DNA of 64,000 nt from Triangularia verruculosa (GCA_033296885.1 MU863898.1:62001-126000), one strand, 5' to 3'. Shown: positions 1 to 10,709, counted from the first letter of the stretch. The notes: generated by a model from the letters alone, not told the origin. Numbers and translations: made by a program.

Positions 1-1419
1 CTCGTTGCCAGCTTCAAAGAATGGGAGGCTCAAGGTGGAGATCGAAAGTCTTTGTTTTCCTCTGGCGGCGCCCAAGGCTTGCTTGACTGCCTAGATCGAA
101 GCCGACAAGAGCAGGATGATGGCTGGAACTATGGCACCATGGATGAGGCATTTTGCCCTTCTCCAGGTGATTTTTCCAACATCAAGGCCGTGAGCAACAC
201 TGAAAATGCAAAAGAGCAACGGCGTCGCCATATTCCCCGGAAACCGGTTCCTCGTCGGGACTCGAAGCCTGTACCACTGGAGAAAGCCTTCGACCCCAAC
301 ACCATCTCCAGTTACCATACCAACGCGCAAAACTTTTACCGCGCGACGTCTATTCCTGACCTCAGAAACTCTTGTCTGACCGAAGACGAGGATGATGAAG
401 GCACCATTCGTGAATTGTCTCCAACCAAACCCGCCTCAGCGTCGACAGGAGCAACGTCCCAAACTTCAGATACCATCCGACCCAAAGGAAGGCCCCCTGG
501 GAAGGAAAAGAATGTTACTTTCCAGATCGGCAGAACGCAGGATTGGACCTTTCCCAACATGAGCACAGTCATTTCTTCTCCCACTGGGAGCGTTCATTCT
601 GACCCCGGCACCGGCACGGCCCCTCCATCTCCCGTTCAAGCCATTGCAAGTCCGGAAAGAACGATTCTAAATGCCCACGCAAAATCGATTAGCACTCGCA
701 CCTCACTAGCTAGTCTGATCGACATTGACGCCGGGCTCATGCCAATCACCGTACCCATGGGCCTGGCCGGTCCAGAGCATTCGATCGTGTCCGTCAGCGG
801 CGGGTTAGCCCCTACCACCATCCCAACAGAGGACTTCATCTCCCCCATGACGCTGGAGCCAGTAATGAACCCGATGGACTCCATCATAATGTCCGGTCTG
901 GAGCCGGAGCCAATTGCAAAAGCCTTTCCGGATTTGCAGCATGAGGAGAAAGTGGCCACACACAAGCCAAGAGAACCGTCACTGTACATTCCCATCGATC
1001 ATGTGCAGCATTTATGTAAAGTGGAAGAGGTGATAGGGCCTGAGTCCGAGATGATTCATCACTGTAAGCCCAGCGAGCCAAGTCTGTATATACCCACATT
1101 GGGGATCATCATGGACAGCAGCGCAGGAAATGGACTGGACAGCCCAACGATCCCACAAATCGTTGTGGATGAAAGTGGCGAAGGCCCTATAAAGTCGTGC
1201 CGGAACCGAGGGAGTGTAGGGAGCCGGAATAAGGATGTGGCCAGAAGAATGCCCCCTGCAGTGCCGAGACCGCCAGAGGAAGATGTTGTGTTGGGAAACG
1301 GAGGAAGGGAGGCATTAAGGGAGGAGATGGAGAGGTTGATTGGGTCTATGTGGGAACATTTGGAGTTCACAGAAGAGGTTGTTGAGAACTTGGTACCCAT
1401 CGGGGAAGACACTGGCTAG
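1..1419 (+). CDS. Unrecognised protein, 3' part of gene (5' end off window)
   Basis: The frame is open from base 1 to a TAG at 1417-1419, so the true start lies outside the window; the first internal methionine codon is not evidence of a start. About 470 residues are visible. They are mostly polar, low-complexity and Ser/Pro/Thr-rich, with a basic patch (KEQRRRHIPRKPVPRR) and an acidic run (EDEDDEG) near residues 80-135. A motif of the form KPxEPSLYIP occurs twice about 40 residues apart (near bases 963-993 and 1062-1092). The C-terminus has an amphipathic acidic helix (REEMERLIGSMWEHLEFTEE). No catalytic domain or membrane segment is seen. The composition suggests a disordered regulatory or scaffold tail, but this is inference. 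The family was not recognised. Confidence 0.7.
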   Translation, partial: LVASFKEWEAQGGDRKSLFSSGGAQGLLDCLDRSRQEQDDGWNYGTMDEAFCPSPGDFSNIKAVSNTENAKEQRRRHIPRKPVPRRDSKPVPLEKAFDPNTISSYHTNAQNFYRATSIPDLRNSCLTEDEDDEGTIRELSPTKPASASTGATSQTSDTIRPKGRPPGKEKNVTFQIGRTQDWTFPNMSTVISSPTGSVHSDPGTGTAPPSPVQAIASPERTILNAHAKSISTRTSLASLIDIDAGLMPITVPMGLAGPEHSIVSVSGGLAPTTIPTEDFISPMTLEPVMNPMDSIIMSGLEPEPIAKAFPDLQHEEKVATHKPREPSLYIPIDHVQHLCKVEEVIGPESEMIHHCKPSEPSLYIPTLGIIMDSSAGNGLDSPTIPQIVVDESGEGPIKSCRNRGSVGSRNKDVARRMPPAVPRPPEEDVVLGNGGREALREEMERLIGSMWEHLEFTEEVVENLVPIGEDTG

Positions 1420-1937
1420 AGGACCGGCAGTGGCATCTGAGAGATGAGCATGGAAATGTTGATAGCTTGAGAATCGATCAATTTCGAGCCGGATGGTTTC
1501 TGTGGAAGCGTGGCTCCTCTCTTATATAGGTACAGGCCGAGTTTTGTTGGATGATCCCCCACTCTACCGCCTGTCTACAGGCTGAGCCCAGACTTGAAAC
1601 AGCAAACCACGTTCGATAAATCATCATCAATGCAAACCTAAAGCTGGTATTTTCTTCTACCTGGCGCCCATACAAGTATGTCTCTTCATCTGACATAAAC
1701 CTTTGAGTGTCCACAGTTGGGATATCAGCGGATACATTTGCGTACGGTTTCACCAAGCTGATCACTGAACTACCTGACGCAGACCATGATAAAAGCAACA
1801 ATAGGTGTAACTTTTCAGATCTGTTTGAATAGCGCGAGAGAAACCCTAACCCGACTGACCGTGTCCAACCCCTTGAGCCCTTGAGCCCCCGAGTCCCTGA
1901 CCGCGCTTTGCAGCATGCCAAGTCACAGCCAAGCCGA
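1420..1937. other. Convergent intergenic region
   Basis: This is the space between the 3' ends of the unknown gene and the CE5 esterase gene. No coding signal was seen. It contains one telomere-repeat-like 12-mer, AAACCCTAACCC, at 1841-1852. Confidence 0.5.
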
Positions 1938-2677
1938 TTACGCAGCATCTAGCTGGCGGCGAATGAAAGTTAGGGCCTGCTGTCCGTATTTGTTGACATA
2001 CTGCTGGTGAGAGTTGGCGTCGTTTCCAGTGCAGCAGTACGGATCGGTCGAATCGCAGTACGACTGGATGATCGCCGGATTGCCCGGAGAGCACTGGAAA
2101 CCGTTGGGGCGACCGGCAAACTAGTATCTGTTGTCAGTGACAAACTTGGAGTGTTGATTCGGGAGCATCTTACCCCTCTCGCTCTGCATGTGCCAACGTT
2201 GTATGGCAGGCCCTGGTTGTACATTGGGTCGCCCATGAAAATGGCCGCCTTGACTGCCGCCAGAGCAGCCCCACTGAGCGTCTCCCCTGCGCCGCCGCAG
2301 AGCGCGCCGTCCATGATCTGGCCGCCTTGAGAGTATCCGATCAAGACGATCTTTGTGTTGGGACAACGCTGGTTGAGTGTCGTGACGGCGCGCACGACAG
2401 CGGCCGTGCCCTGACGCGCAGAGTTTTCGTAGCTCACGCCGCCGCACTGGGACTGACCTCCGCACGCCGGGTAGACGATAGCCTCCCGGGTGGCACCAGA
2501 GTATGCTTGGGCAACCATGTTGACCAGCCCCTGAGATGTGCCATACCCTTGGGGTACCGTGGTCTCACGGGCGCCAAAGATGTGAATGGGCGGGCATGAT
2601 TGTCTCTCGACAAGTTCTACCGGGTTGGCGGCTGCCAGGCCGGCCAACATGGGCAGTGCAATTGTTGAAGCCTTCAT
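1938..2677 (-). CDS. Secreted CE5 esterase (acetylxylan esterase/cutinase family)
   Basis: Two exons, 2174-2677 and 1938-2120, flank a 53-nt intron (GTAAGA...CACTGAC...TAG, 2121-2173) and encode 228 residues. Without splicing the frame runs into unrelated sequence and loses the catalytic end. Residues 1-18 form a signal peptide, followed by a Kex2-like ER site. The serine-hydrolase triad of the family is visible: Ser116 in GYSQGG, Asp194 in CDSTDPYC and His206 in DANSHQQY. There are many paired cysteines, as expected for an extracellular enzyme. Family members remove acetyl groups from xylan or hydrolyse cutin. The length and the PPIHIFGARETT start fit acetylxylan esterases better than cutinases, but the substrate cannot be proven from sequence. 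No CBM1 cellulose-binding tail is present. Confidence 0.93.
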
Positions 2678-3447
2678 GTTGAAAAGGGATAGGTAGGCGA
2701 CTGACTGACTGGTTTGGTTTGACTACCACAGCTGACGAAGTTGGCCGGGGATGGTCGACAAGATTTATACCTAGGCGGACAGCTTCGAGCATCCGCCGGA
2801 CCAGGTCCGGACGGACGGATGGGTGGTTCAAAACAGGAAGGGCAATGTACTCGGCGGATGATTGCCGAGGTGATGTTGTAGTTAATTTGATGTCTCCCAC
2901 CAGTCACTTCGCTAAGCCTTCATTCGACTTTACCTAGCCTACCAGCAGGTAGGGCCAAGTCCGACTAACCTGTCTTTTGAGCCTTTTCGAATGTCAGTCA
3001 GGTACTCTGGAGACACGGATTTTTTCAAATGGGGACGCTTCATAAGTTTGGAGCATGCCCAAGGCGCTCTAAGGCTGGGAGTCTGTTGTGAACATGACAG
3101 TGGATGACAACATGACCCTGTCTCCTTGTTTCTCCTTATAGCCGGAATACACGGTACTAGACTCTGACGGCTGTCACCGAAACGCGTGTCTCTGGAAATA
3201 AAGATGATGGGCTTTTCCCCGCAAAGCTGCTATATCTGAGGTTGTTACCCTTTGGGCTGGCCCAATCGGGGATTTTATTCATGGTGATCCTTGGCATGGT
3301 AGTCAAGAGGACGGCATTTCGAGGTCCATTCTGTGGGGTACACACGGCACATGGTGTTTTGGCTAAATATCTAGCCTCACTCTGGGGCAAGCCTTGAATT
3401 CATGCTAAACCAAGGATTGAATTGTCTACATAAGATCCCAGTCGTCT
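2678..3447. other. Upstream region of CE5 gene
   Basis: Non-coding. It holds the esterase promoter and the 3' flank of the next minus-strand gene. No further element could be supported. Confidence 0.5.
2763..2769 (-). promoter_or_regulatory. TATA box of CE5 esterase gene
   Basis: TATAAAT on the minus strand lies about 86 nt upstream of the esterase ATG, a plausible distance for a core promoter. Confidence 0.45.
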
Positions 3448-4169
3448 CTACCCTTTTGGTGAGGCATCGTAAATGTCATCATCCGAGTCCAGGTCCATGG
3501 GGTTACCCGGGGGCGGCGTTTGTGGCGGTTCCTCTTGCTGTGATTCTCGTCTCGGGGCCCCATGGAAGTGGTTGAAGATATCTGATGGGATGTGTTCAGC
3601 AAAACGATCTGCGATTCTGCCTGCCTGTGCAGCGTGCTCCATTTGCGTCAGTCGTAGTACCACCGACGGTGGTGCCAGCGGTTGCACTTGTGATCCGTTC
3701 GCTTGTTGTGACCTCGGCCCTTGTTGCGACCATTTGTCAAACGGCTTGAGCGGTTTGACACGGTAGTTCGGATTTGACGCCCTTTTCTGCGCTTCCTCTT
3801 CCTTCTTCTTCCGATGACGACGCTCAAGCCGGGCGTAAAAGCCCGGTTTCCCCAGGTCAGGGCGCCCATGCCTGGCGTACTGGTGCCTACGGTTGCTGTC
3901 CGTTCTTATAAACGTTCTGTCACAGTAAGGGCATTTATGGGGGTCAGAATCCGGAGGAGTGTCATAGTCTAGCGGCCACGGGTTTGGTACTGGCGGGTAT
4001 CCAGGATGCGGAGGCCCTCCAGGCATTCCCATTTCTCCGGGTAGTGGAAGCCGTTTGCGCGACCCAACCGGTCGGCCCCGTTTAGGCCGTTTCGCTACCG
4101 TGTCTGTCGGGGGTGGAGGGGGTGGTGGCGCTCCATCCGAGTCATCATAGTACCAGCCACCGCCATCGC

Positions 4170-4200
<31 letters not shown>

Positions 4201-5265
4201 ACTGTCGTCTGGTCGGTTCAAGTGCTGTTCAAACAAGAAGTCGCCAAGCCTGTTGGTGAGTAACTTGTCATAGAGAAGGTTTCTGAGATAGACGTGGTCG
4301 AGCATATTATAAGGTCCCCCGCCGATTTCCCGGTATTCAGGTGCACCTAGCCTTTTATGGAGGGCTTGCATGCGTCTCCATGTTTTTAGTTGGATGACCA
4401 CCAGCCTGTCGTATACCTTTTTTGACAATATAACCGACTCGGCAAGGTCGGGGTGGTTCTCGGGCCTGTTTGCGTCCTCGTTTGCCATCATTCGCATTTT
4501 CGTCGCGATGGTCTCACAGGCATCTCGGTTAAAGTAGGTCACGTTTTGCGGAGCGAAGTTTGACTCCCAGATATCCAAAGTCTCGCCATAGTTTGTTTCC
4601 ACCTGTATACTAGCGGCGCAGATAGGGCAAGCTTCCGTGATCCAGTTCAGCAAGTGCGGGTTTTCTTGATAGTGCGTGATGGTCTGCCTCATGTCCACAT
4701 CGATCTCCTCCTCGGCCAACTGGCCGTTGGTCCAGCGGTACCAAATATCTTGCTCCTTGTTGGGATACTTCCCCCTCATCCAGCTCAAGGCGCAATCCAT
4801 GCCTAGGATATGACCGCATCCCCACAGCCAGCACGTGGCTTCCCATGGAGCATCGACGTCGAGTTGGAAGGGACCCTCATCAGGTTCCTGGAGAAATGGG
4901 ATGTCGAGCGGACGCGCACAAATATAACATTTGTAGTGGCCTCCGATGCGGGGATTGTAGTTCGGGTAGAGGAAGTAGGGAGATCCAATCTCTGTGAAGA
5001 TGTCGCTAAAGGTATTGTTGAAGCTCAGTTGCGTCATCAAGGCCGCGTCGATTGGCTTCGGGGGCACCAACCAATATCCCGGGTCGAGGCCTTGGGTATC
5101 CTCGTGTCGGGGTGGCATGTTCTCAAACGCTTGACGGTATTCCTGTTCGTAGAGAAGAGGATCGATTTCGCGATCCGGCCGTGGAACATCAGGTATTACC
5201 AAGGACAGCAGATCTTCGGGCGTTTTGGCCCAGTGATACGAATCGTCTTCATTCCTATTATCCAT
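3448..5265 (-). CDS. RING-like / AT-hook / C2H2 zinc-finger protein
   Basis: A single exon encodes 605 residues. An N-terminal cysteine/histidine region has RING-like spacing: CYIC at 113-116, CGH at 150-152 and CPIC at 213-216, with a long insertion between the halves. This resembles a degenerate RING finger. An acidic tract of about 11 aspartates (355-365) is encoded by a GAT/GAC trinucleotide repeat. It is followed by a polyproline run, a basic KRGRPVGSRKR segment like an AT-hook (core RGRP), and one classical C2H2 finger (C445, C448, H461, H466). The C-terminus is Pro/Gln-rich and acidic. The combination suggests a nuclear, DNA-associated protein, possibly a ubiquitin ligase, but no function is established and I do not recognise the family. 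The ATG at 5265 is the first in frame. Confidence 0.8.
4161..4206. repeat. Trinucleotide repeat (ATC/GTC) within a coding exon
   Basis: An imperfect array of atc/gtc units encodes the polyaspartate tract of the zinc-finger protein. Such arrays often vary in length between strains. Confidence 0.7.
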
Positions 5266-5916
5266 CTTGGCGGAAGTGATATGGTCTAACTACCTGAGGT
5301 AGGCGAGCAAGGTGTCGAGGTGTACGTGAGGCGGGCCTTGAAATGGGCCACGTAGTTGAAGTTCTGGTAGGGTTGGTTACCTCAGGTACCTAGGTAGACT
5401 GGCTTTGAGGACTCAATGTATATAAATTTCAAGCTGGCTCATAGTGATATCTGAATGTTACGCGTTAATATCATCTTCCGAATAAAGAGCAACTGATGCA
5501 TTTGGCCTTTCGTCTTTGTTTCTACCAACCACGGCTGTGTGACTTTGATCAAGGCACTCGAAGAAAATGTCTTTGTCTGACAGCTCAACTCGATCCTCAA
5601 AGGTATTGAGACTGGTAAATCGCTCTTTAGACGGACCATAATTTCCAAGCATTGTATATTCGTATATATTCGGCTTCCACACTAGGTACGTGCAAGGCGC
5701 TTAATCGGCATATCTACAGCATATAAATATCCCTCAAAATTGATTGATTAGGTAGGCATGACAAAAAGTAAAGCCGTTTTTTAGTTTCCCAAAACGACAG
5801 ACATATCTCCTCACGGCATACAGACAACCTCACCCGTGGGCTTAACAATAGCGGCACTCACGTGAAGACAAAGACAACAAAAGCAGTACTGAAAAAAAAA
5901 AAAAAAAAAGACTGTT
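5266..5916. other. Intergenic region with 18-nt A tract
   Basis: No convincing gene. A run of 18 A (5892-5909; T on the minus strand) begins 7 nt after the stop codon of the minus-strand gene that ends at 5917. The sequence around 5280-5400 is rich in the AGGTA/TACCT words common in such fungi. Confidence 0.4.
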
Positions 5917-6887
5917 CTACTTTGCAGTAGCTGCTATTGCCGGGGCTGGCGTTGATGGTTTCGGCAGTCGCGAGCTTTTCTTTGTTTTGCCCCCCTTAGC
6001 CTGTACCGTTGCCAGTTTTGGCACAGTATTTTTCTGATCGCTCGGTACCTAATGTTTCTTTCGTCAACCAAAGTCACGCTCGTTGACATGTGGCATCACC
6101 TTACCGCTTCCCCATCATAAGATCCTTTCCTGCTATTTTCCTTCACAGAGTCGGTCAGTGACACGCTGTCAGAGTCGTGCGCAGATCCGCTGCTGTTGTC
6201 TGGGCCAGTGGTGGTACTAGATAGGGCGGCATTTCCTGGTGCATCATGCTGCTGGGTCTCAAGGCTTCTCGGGACGGGCCCAGCAGCGATGTGCCATTGG
6301 GCATTCTGCCCCGTGCACGCAGGGAGGTCAGACTCGCTGACCTCGACCAGGTTTCCATTTTCATCAGGGACAAAGTGCTTCGGCGGTAATGCCTCGAGGT
6401 CAAATACGGGCTGGATTATGGTATGGTTGGTGTGCACATGAATGTCGCGATGGATTTCCTCTTGTCGAATCTCGTGGACATGCGGTTTGACCACCTCCTG
6501 AACCACGGCTAGATGACAGGAGGAGCACGCGCCATTAGCACGCAGACTTTTCAAGATAGTGAAGATAGGTAAGGTAGAAGGCTTACCCGGGGCAAAGGAC
6601 GTTTCGGTGTCGACATCCTCGGTTGAGGTTGTATTTAGACGCTCGCGAGTTTCGTTCTCGGCAACGGCATTGCCATTTTGTTCCGAGATATGCTTGGAGC
6701 TGTTGCTGCCGATACGGCCATTGGGGGAGTCTGCTGACATCCCGCGGGGTTGAAGCTTACTCTTCCGAGCGATGTCTTGGAGGAGGTCGTGAGCTGTGCC
6801 GTTTTCGGTCTGACGATGGTGTTCGGCTGATGCGGTTCCAGGTGGTGCTGAATGTTTGTGCGCGAGGCAACTGCTCTTCTGCCCCAT
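5917..6887 (-). CDS. Allergen-like paralogue with N-myristoylation motif
   Basis: My model has three exons: 6587-6887, 6105-6508 and 5917-6048, encoding 278 residues. Intron 1 (6509-6586, GTAAGC...GCTAATG...TAG) is 78 nt with no stop codon, so unspliced reading also stays in frame. Splicing creates APAVVQEVVKP, which lines up with APAVKKETVRP of the divergent neighbour gene. Intron 2 (6049-6104) leads to a hidden last exon encoding a Lys/Pro/Ala-rich tail (KTKKSSRLPKPSTPAPA). The protein starts MGQKSSC, a good N-myristoylation motif with a nearby cysteine that could be palmitoylated, so membrane attachment is likely. The central HEIRQEEIHRDIHVH / TIIQPVFDLEALPPKH region is shared with the neighbour. 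Molecular function is unknown. Confidence 0.75.
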
Positions 6888-7689
6888 CTTGATTTCAACT
6901 GATGTGCTTATGCTGACTAGATAGACTGGCGGGCGAGCATGTTTCACGACCAAGACAGAATTTCGAACTCGAGCAGCTAGTCTGAAATGGTGGACGCCGG
7001 CGATCAACGGGCAAATTGCTTGCTGGACCACCTTCAAAGATCATTGCTCTCTCTTGGCAGCTGCAAGATCGGATCGTCTTCGAGCACATTGCAGCCTGTG
7101 GTTGTTTTGCAGTAGGTACCTTGGTGAGGCTAAACGTCATGATTGGGCTCTTCCATCGTAAGCGTCTGTTGATCCACTGAACAGCGTCATAGATGGCCAT
7201 AGCTGGTTCCCACCTTTGTTTTGGAGCTTGCGTGGTGATGCCGTGGCTAGCCAGTGCTAGCCTGGACCCAGGACTAAGGCACGGTGACACGGGTGATCCG
7301 CCGATCTTTCGATCGTTGGGTTCTTGAGAGCTACGGGAGCATCTTTGGCTCGAAACTTGTCCGCCTTACCCCTGCATCCCCGTTAACCTAGGATCGTCTC
7401 CTCCGGCGACTCGTAAGCCCACCATCGTGCGGCCAGCGCTTTGCCTACCATCAATCTAGTCCGAGCAGGATGAAAGACGGGTCCAGACGTCACTGGAAGA
7501 GCCCGTTGAGGTCATGGACTGAACGTCACCGTTGACAATGTCCCGTGGCTCCAAGTCACCTCAGGGTTGTATAAGTATTCCATGCTGCCTTCGAATACCT
7601 ATCCCTCTCGTTGCAATTCATTCCATTCACCCACCTAGATTTCCATCCCCTACCACCATCACGAGAACAATAAGTAGGTAACCGCAGAA
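6888..7689. promoter_or_regulatory. Shared promoter region of the divergent allergen-like pair
   Basis: About 800 nt separate two divergently transcribed related genes. A TATAAG box at 7570-7575 lies about 115 nt before the plus-strand ATG. No gene is seen in the interval. Confidence 0.5.
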
Positions 7690-8634
7690 ATGGACCGTGC
7701 AAAGCAAGCCGTCGACGAATTCGTCTCCAAAGCTGGTCATCATGACACCACGGTTGAGGAGCGAGTTGCGCCTGCTGTCAAGAAGGAAACCGTCAGGCCC
7801 ACTCAGCACGAAGAGATCAACACTGCCATTGATAAGGAGGTCCACCAGGACCACTATCACCGCAAAGTCCAACCTATCCACGACACCGAAGTCTTGCCCG
7901 AGCAGCACATTCACAACCGCGGCAAGGTCATCAACCGCGAGTTTGACAACCGCGACAGCGAAGCCACAGAGAGAGCCTTGAGGGCCGAAGCAGGCAAGAT
8001 CAAGGATGAGCGCACTGTGTCGGCTACCACCCACACCCAGAGCCACGCCCCAGTGGTTCAGGGCGAACAGGTTCACCAGTACGTACCTGTGTACACCTAC
8101 CATTTCGGCGATCGTGACTAACCGAGTGATAGCCACGTCCATGAGACCATCCAACCGGTCATTCATAAGGAAACCATTCAGCCCTCGGTTGTGCACACCA
8201 CGGTGCCCATCCATGAGGTCCATCATGAGCAAGCCAAGCACCATGGTACCACTACTCTGCCAGCCATGTCCATGGGTGAGTTCAAGAAGCAGGGCGGGGC
8301 TTTGGGCGGAAGCTCCGAGCGTTATGGTGCGTTCGAGGGATGTCCCAAAGGTGTCCACCAGCAGGGCTGTGGACATGAGATTGGCAGTGGACCAGCTGCC
8401 AGCAAGATGAGCTCCAGCGCTAGCAGGACCACCGCTACCACAGGCGCCTCTGGTATGTCTTCATCCTCGTCCATGTCGTCGTCGGAAGAGAATATTGCTA
8501 CTTCGGGCACTGCCGGCATGACTGGACTAGGGTCCAGCAGCACGAAGACGGAAAAGGCGAAGCCTAGTTTGCTCGACCGGTTGAATCCCATGAAGGATGC
8601 TGATGGTGATGGAAAGAGAGGCTTTATGAAATAG
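7690..8634 (+). CDS. Histidine-rich 'allergen'-family protein
   Basis: Two exons, 7690-8078 and 8133-8634 (intron GTACGT...TGACTAAC...TAG, 54 nt), encode 296 residues. Splicing joins QVH to HHVHETIQPVIHKE and restores the repeat pattern. The protein is hydrophilic, rich in His and Glu, and built of degenerate repeats such as HQDHYHRKVQPIHDTEVLPE and HETIQPVIHKETIQP. A conserved FEGCPKGVHQQGC segment follows, then a Ser/Thr-rich tail. There is no signal peptide or membrane segment. Homologues are widely labelled 'allergen' in fungal genomes, and a biochemical role is not known to me. The divergent gene at 5917-6887 shares the central repeat unit, which suggests a local duplication. Confidence 0.88.
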
Positions 8635-8872
8635 ATGATAGGTGGCAGTGCAGAATGTGGTGGGAGAGTTGGTAACGCCAGTATGAAAGTGGTTGGGTTA
8701 ATGACCTTATCTATTACCGGTTGAATTATGCTATTTAATATCAATGCAGTTTTGGGATCCGAAGTGAACACTTGTTGAAGACAAATCCGCTACCTATGTG
8801 ATTATTGTTGATACACTTTGACAAACGCTGATCATGTTTTCAGTTCTTGCTGCTCCGCTCTCCATTTAGCCG

Positions 8873-10189
8873 TCAGTCAATCTGTTGAACCATTGCCCTC
8901 TCACACAAAAGACCCAACCAGTCCACCACCGCCGCCCTATCCATGGTCCTGAATATCTTGATCCTTCCCTCGACCACAACGAAGCCTGAACAGGCAACCT
9001 TGATGACCCGGACCGCTGGATGGAAGAGCTCCAGTTTCAACATGAACTTGACGTAGCGGGAGAGAGCCTGGGTGAAGGGCTGTTGGCCCTCATCCACCCA
9101 CCCCCATCCCTCCTCCTTCAGCCTTCTGGCCAAGAGTTGCTGTTCTGTCTGGGGCTCGATTTCGTAACGAACTCCTCCTTCCTCATATCTCCTCGCAATC
9201 TCATCCTGCTCCATTCCCTGGCCATGTTGGAGAAAAACGGGCAACTTCTGTGCCGGAATGATCACGTCCGCCGTGTTGAGCCCCAACTTTGCCTTGTCCG
9301 CCGGTCCCTCAGCTACGTCCAGTTTCGGCAGCAGGGGTAGTATGTCAAACCCAAACGCCACCAACAAATCCTTCTGCTGCTCCGTTTTGTTCTTACCCAG
9401 AGTTTGCATCCACCTCTCCAGCCCGCCCATCATGGTTCTCGTCCCGAGTCTGCACTGACTGACCTTGCAGTCGAACTCGGCCGCCAAGAACTCGGACACC
9501 ACAGACTTGAGAGGTGACGGCATCCTCATCAGCATCAATGGCAGGCACAGAAACGGCCTCTCCTTCCCGTCTGTTTTGCCCCCCAACGCCGCCGCCGACG
9601 ACGACGACCATAATGATGATGATGGCGTTGACTGTGAGCCGGACAAGTCTGGAAGAAGGAGGGCCTCACACAGACCGCTCTCATACACCAACTCGATCGT
9701 CAGCCCCTGCTTGCCCTGCAGCCTTCCCTTCAGCTTCTTCCACAGCTCTGTCGGATCCTCACCATGAGCGCCATACTCGAACTGCTCCTGCAGCCGCTCC
9801 AGACTCGCATCGAGCAAATCGCACACGTCCACGCTCCTCATGACTACGGCATCGAGGCTGCCCAACCTGGCCAAAGGATTGCCGTTGTCGTCACCTGATG
9901 ATGCTGCTGCGGTGCCAAGACCGACTTCAACGCCTCGGACCACATCCCCGACCAGGACATCTCGTAGTCTCTGGGCCAGGGTATGAAGCCTCTTCTTGCT
10001 GAGACTGGTGTCGTGAGACCCGAGAAACAGCGGCGAGACTCGGTGGAGGGTGAAGGTGACGTCGTAGAGTTTGAATGTGGCGGGGTCGGCGTCGGTTTGA
10101 GTGGTGGAGATGGTAATGTTGGACTGGTCGGGGTTGGCTGATGCTGTGGTGGGGGATGGTGGTGGTGGTTGTCCGCGTCGGGGTGGCAT
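8873..10189 (-). CDS. FTA1: Kinetochore Sim4/CCAN subunit Fta1 (CENP-L family)
   Basis: A single exon encodes 438 residues. The ATG at 10189 (MPPRRGQ) is the first true start; the frame continues upstream but only from a TTG codon. After a disordered Pro-rich N-terminus comes KLYDVTFTLHRVSPLFLGS, the family's typical opening, then QRLRDVLVGDVVRGVEVGL. The C-terminal half has the conserved CENP-L-like strands (PLMLMRMPSPL, FMLKLELFHPAVRVIKVACS). Fta1/CENP-L pairs with CENP-N (Mis15/Chl4) in the constitutive centromere network that binds CENP-A chromatin. Family assignment rests on recognition of these blocks, not on a search. The small insertion GGKTDGKERP near the middle is probably lineage-specific. 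Confidence 0.8.
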   Translation of the reverse strand: MPPRRGQPPPPSPTTASANPDQSNITISTTQTDADPATFKLYDVTFTLHRVSPLFLGSHDTSLSKKRLHTLAQRLRDVLVGDVVRGVEVGLGTAAASSGDDNGNPLARLGSLDAVVMRSVDVCDLLDASLERLQEQFEYGAHGEDPTELWKKLKGRLQGKQGLTIELVYESGLCEALLLPDLSGSQSTPSSSLWSSSSAAALGGKTDGKERPFLCLPLMLMRMPSPLKSVVSEFLAAEFDCKVSQCRLGTRTMMGGLERWMQTLGKNKTEQQKDLLVAFGFDILPLLPKLDVAEGPADKAKLGLNTADVIIPAQKLPVFLQHGQGMEQDEIARRYEEGGVRYEIEPQTEQQLLARRLKEEGWGWVDEGQQPFTQALSRYVKFMLKLELFHPAVRVIKVACSGFVVVEGRIKIFRTMDRAAVVDWLGLLCERAMVQQID

Positions 10190-10709
10190 CTTGATTGAGA
10201 GCTTTGTCGCGTCGAAAGAGGACGGTGATGGCGGTGAAAACAAGAAATGATGAAAGCAGATGATAGAATAGAGAATCCGACACGTCTGGATATCGATAGA
10301 AGTGTGTGCTGATGCTCAGAGTTTGGCTGTTGTCTTTGGGACTGCTGCTGGCTACTGTTAATAGTGCTTGCCCGGTCGTTTGGTGGGGTGCTCTTGACGA
10401 CAAATGCTGCGAAGGACCCTAACCCTGTCACCAGGAATCACCCGCCCCTTCTCTGTCTGGTAAAGGGGGCGCGACATGGATGTCAGAAGAAGATCTGGAG
10501 TAAATAGTCTTGATTGCATTTTGGTTCGCCTGGTATCGTGTACTGAAACGCCTAGCAATTATCAATTATTATTTTACCATGCAAAGCCCACCCCAACGTC
10601 TCGGCCGTCTAACAACCAGCTGAGAGTCTTTGGCATCAATTTTGTATACATGATTCGGCGACTAAGAACAAAGCAGCAACATAAACAAACACGTTTAAGG
10701 CCATAAATA
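10190..10709. other. Intergenic region upstream of FTA1
   Basis: No gene seen. It contains the telomere-like 10-mer CCCTAACCCT at 10417-10426 and the FTA1 promoter. Confidence 0.4.

Noticed and set aside
8873..10243. Start of FTA1 at 10243
   Set aside because: That codon is TTG; the first ATG is at 10189.
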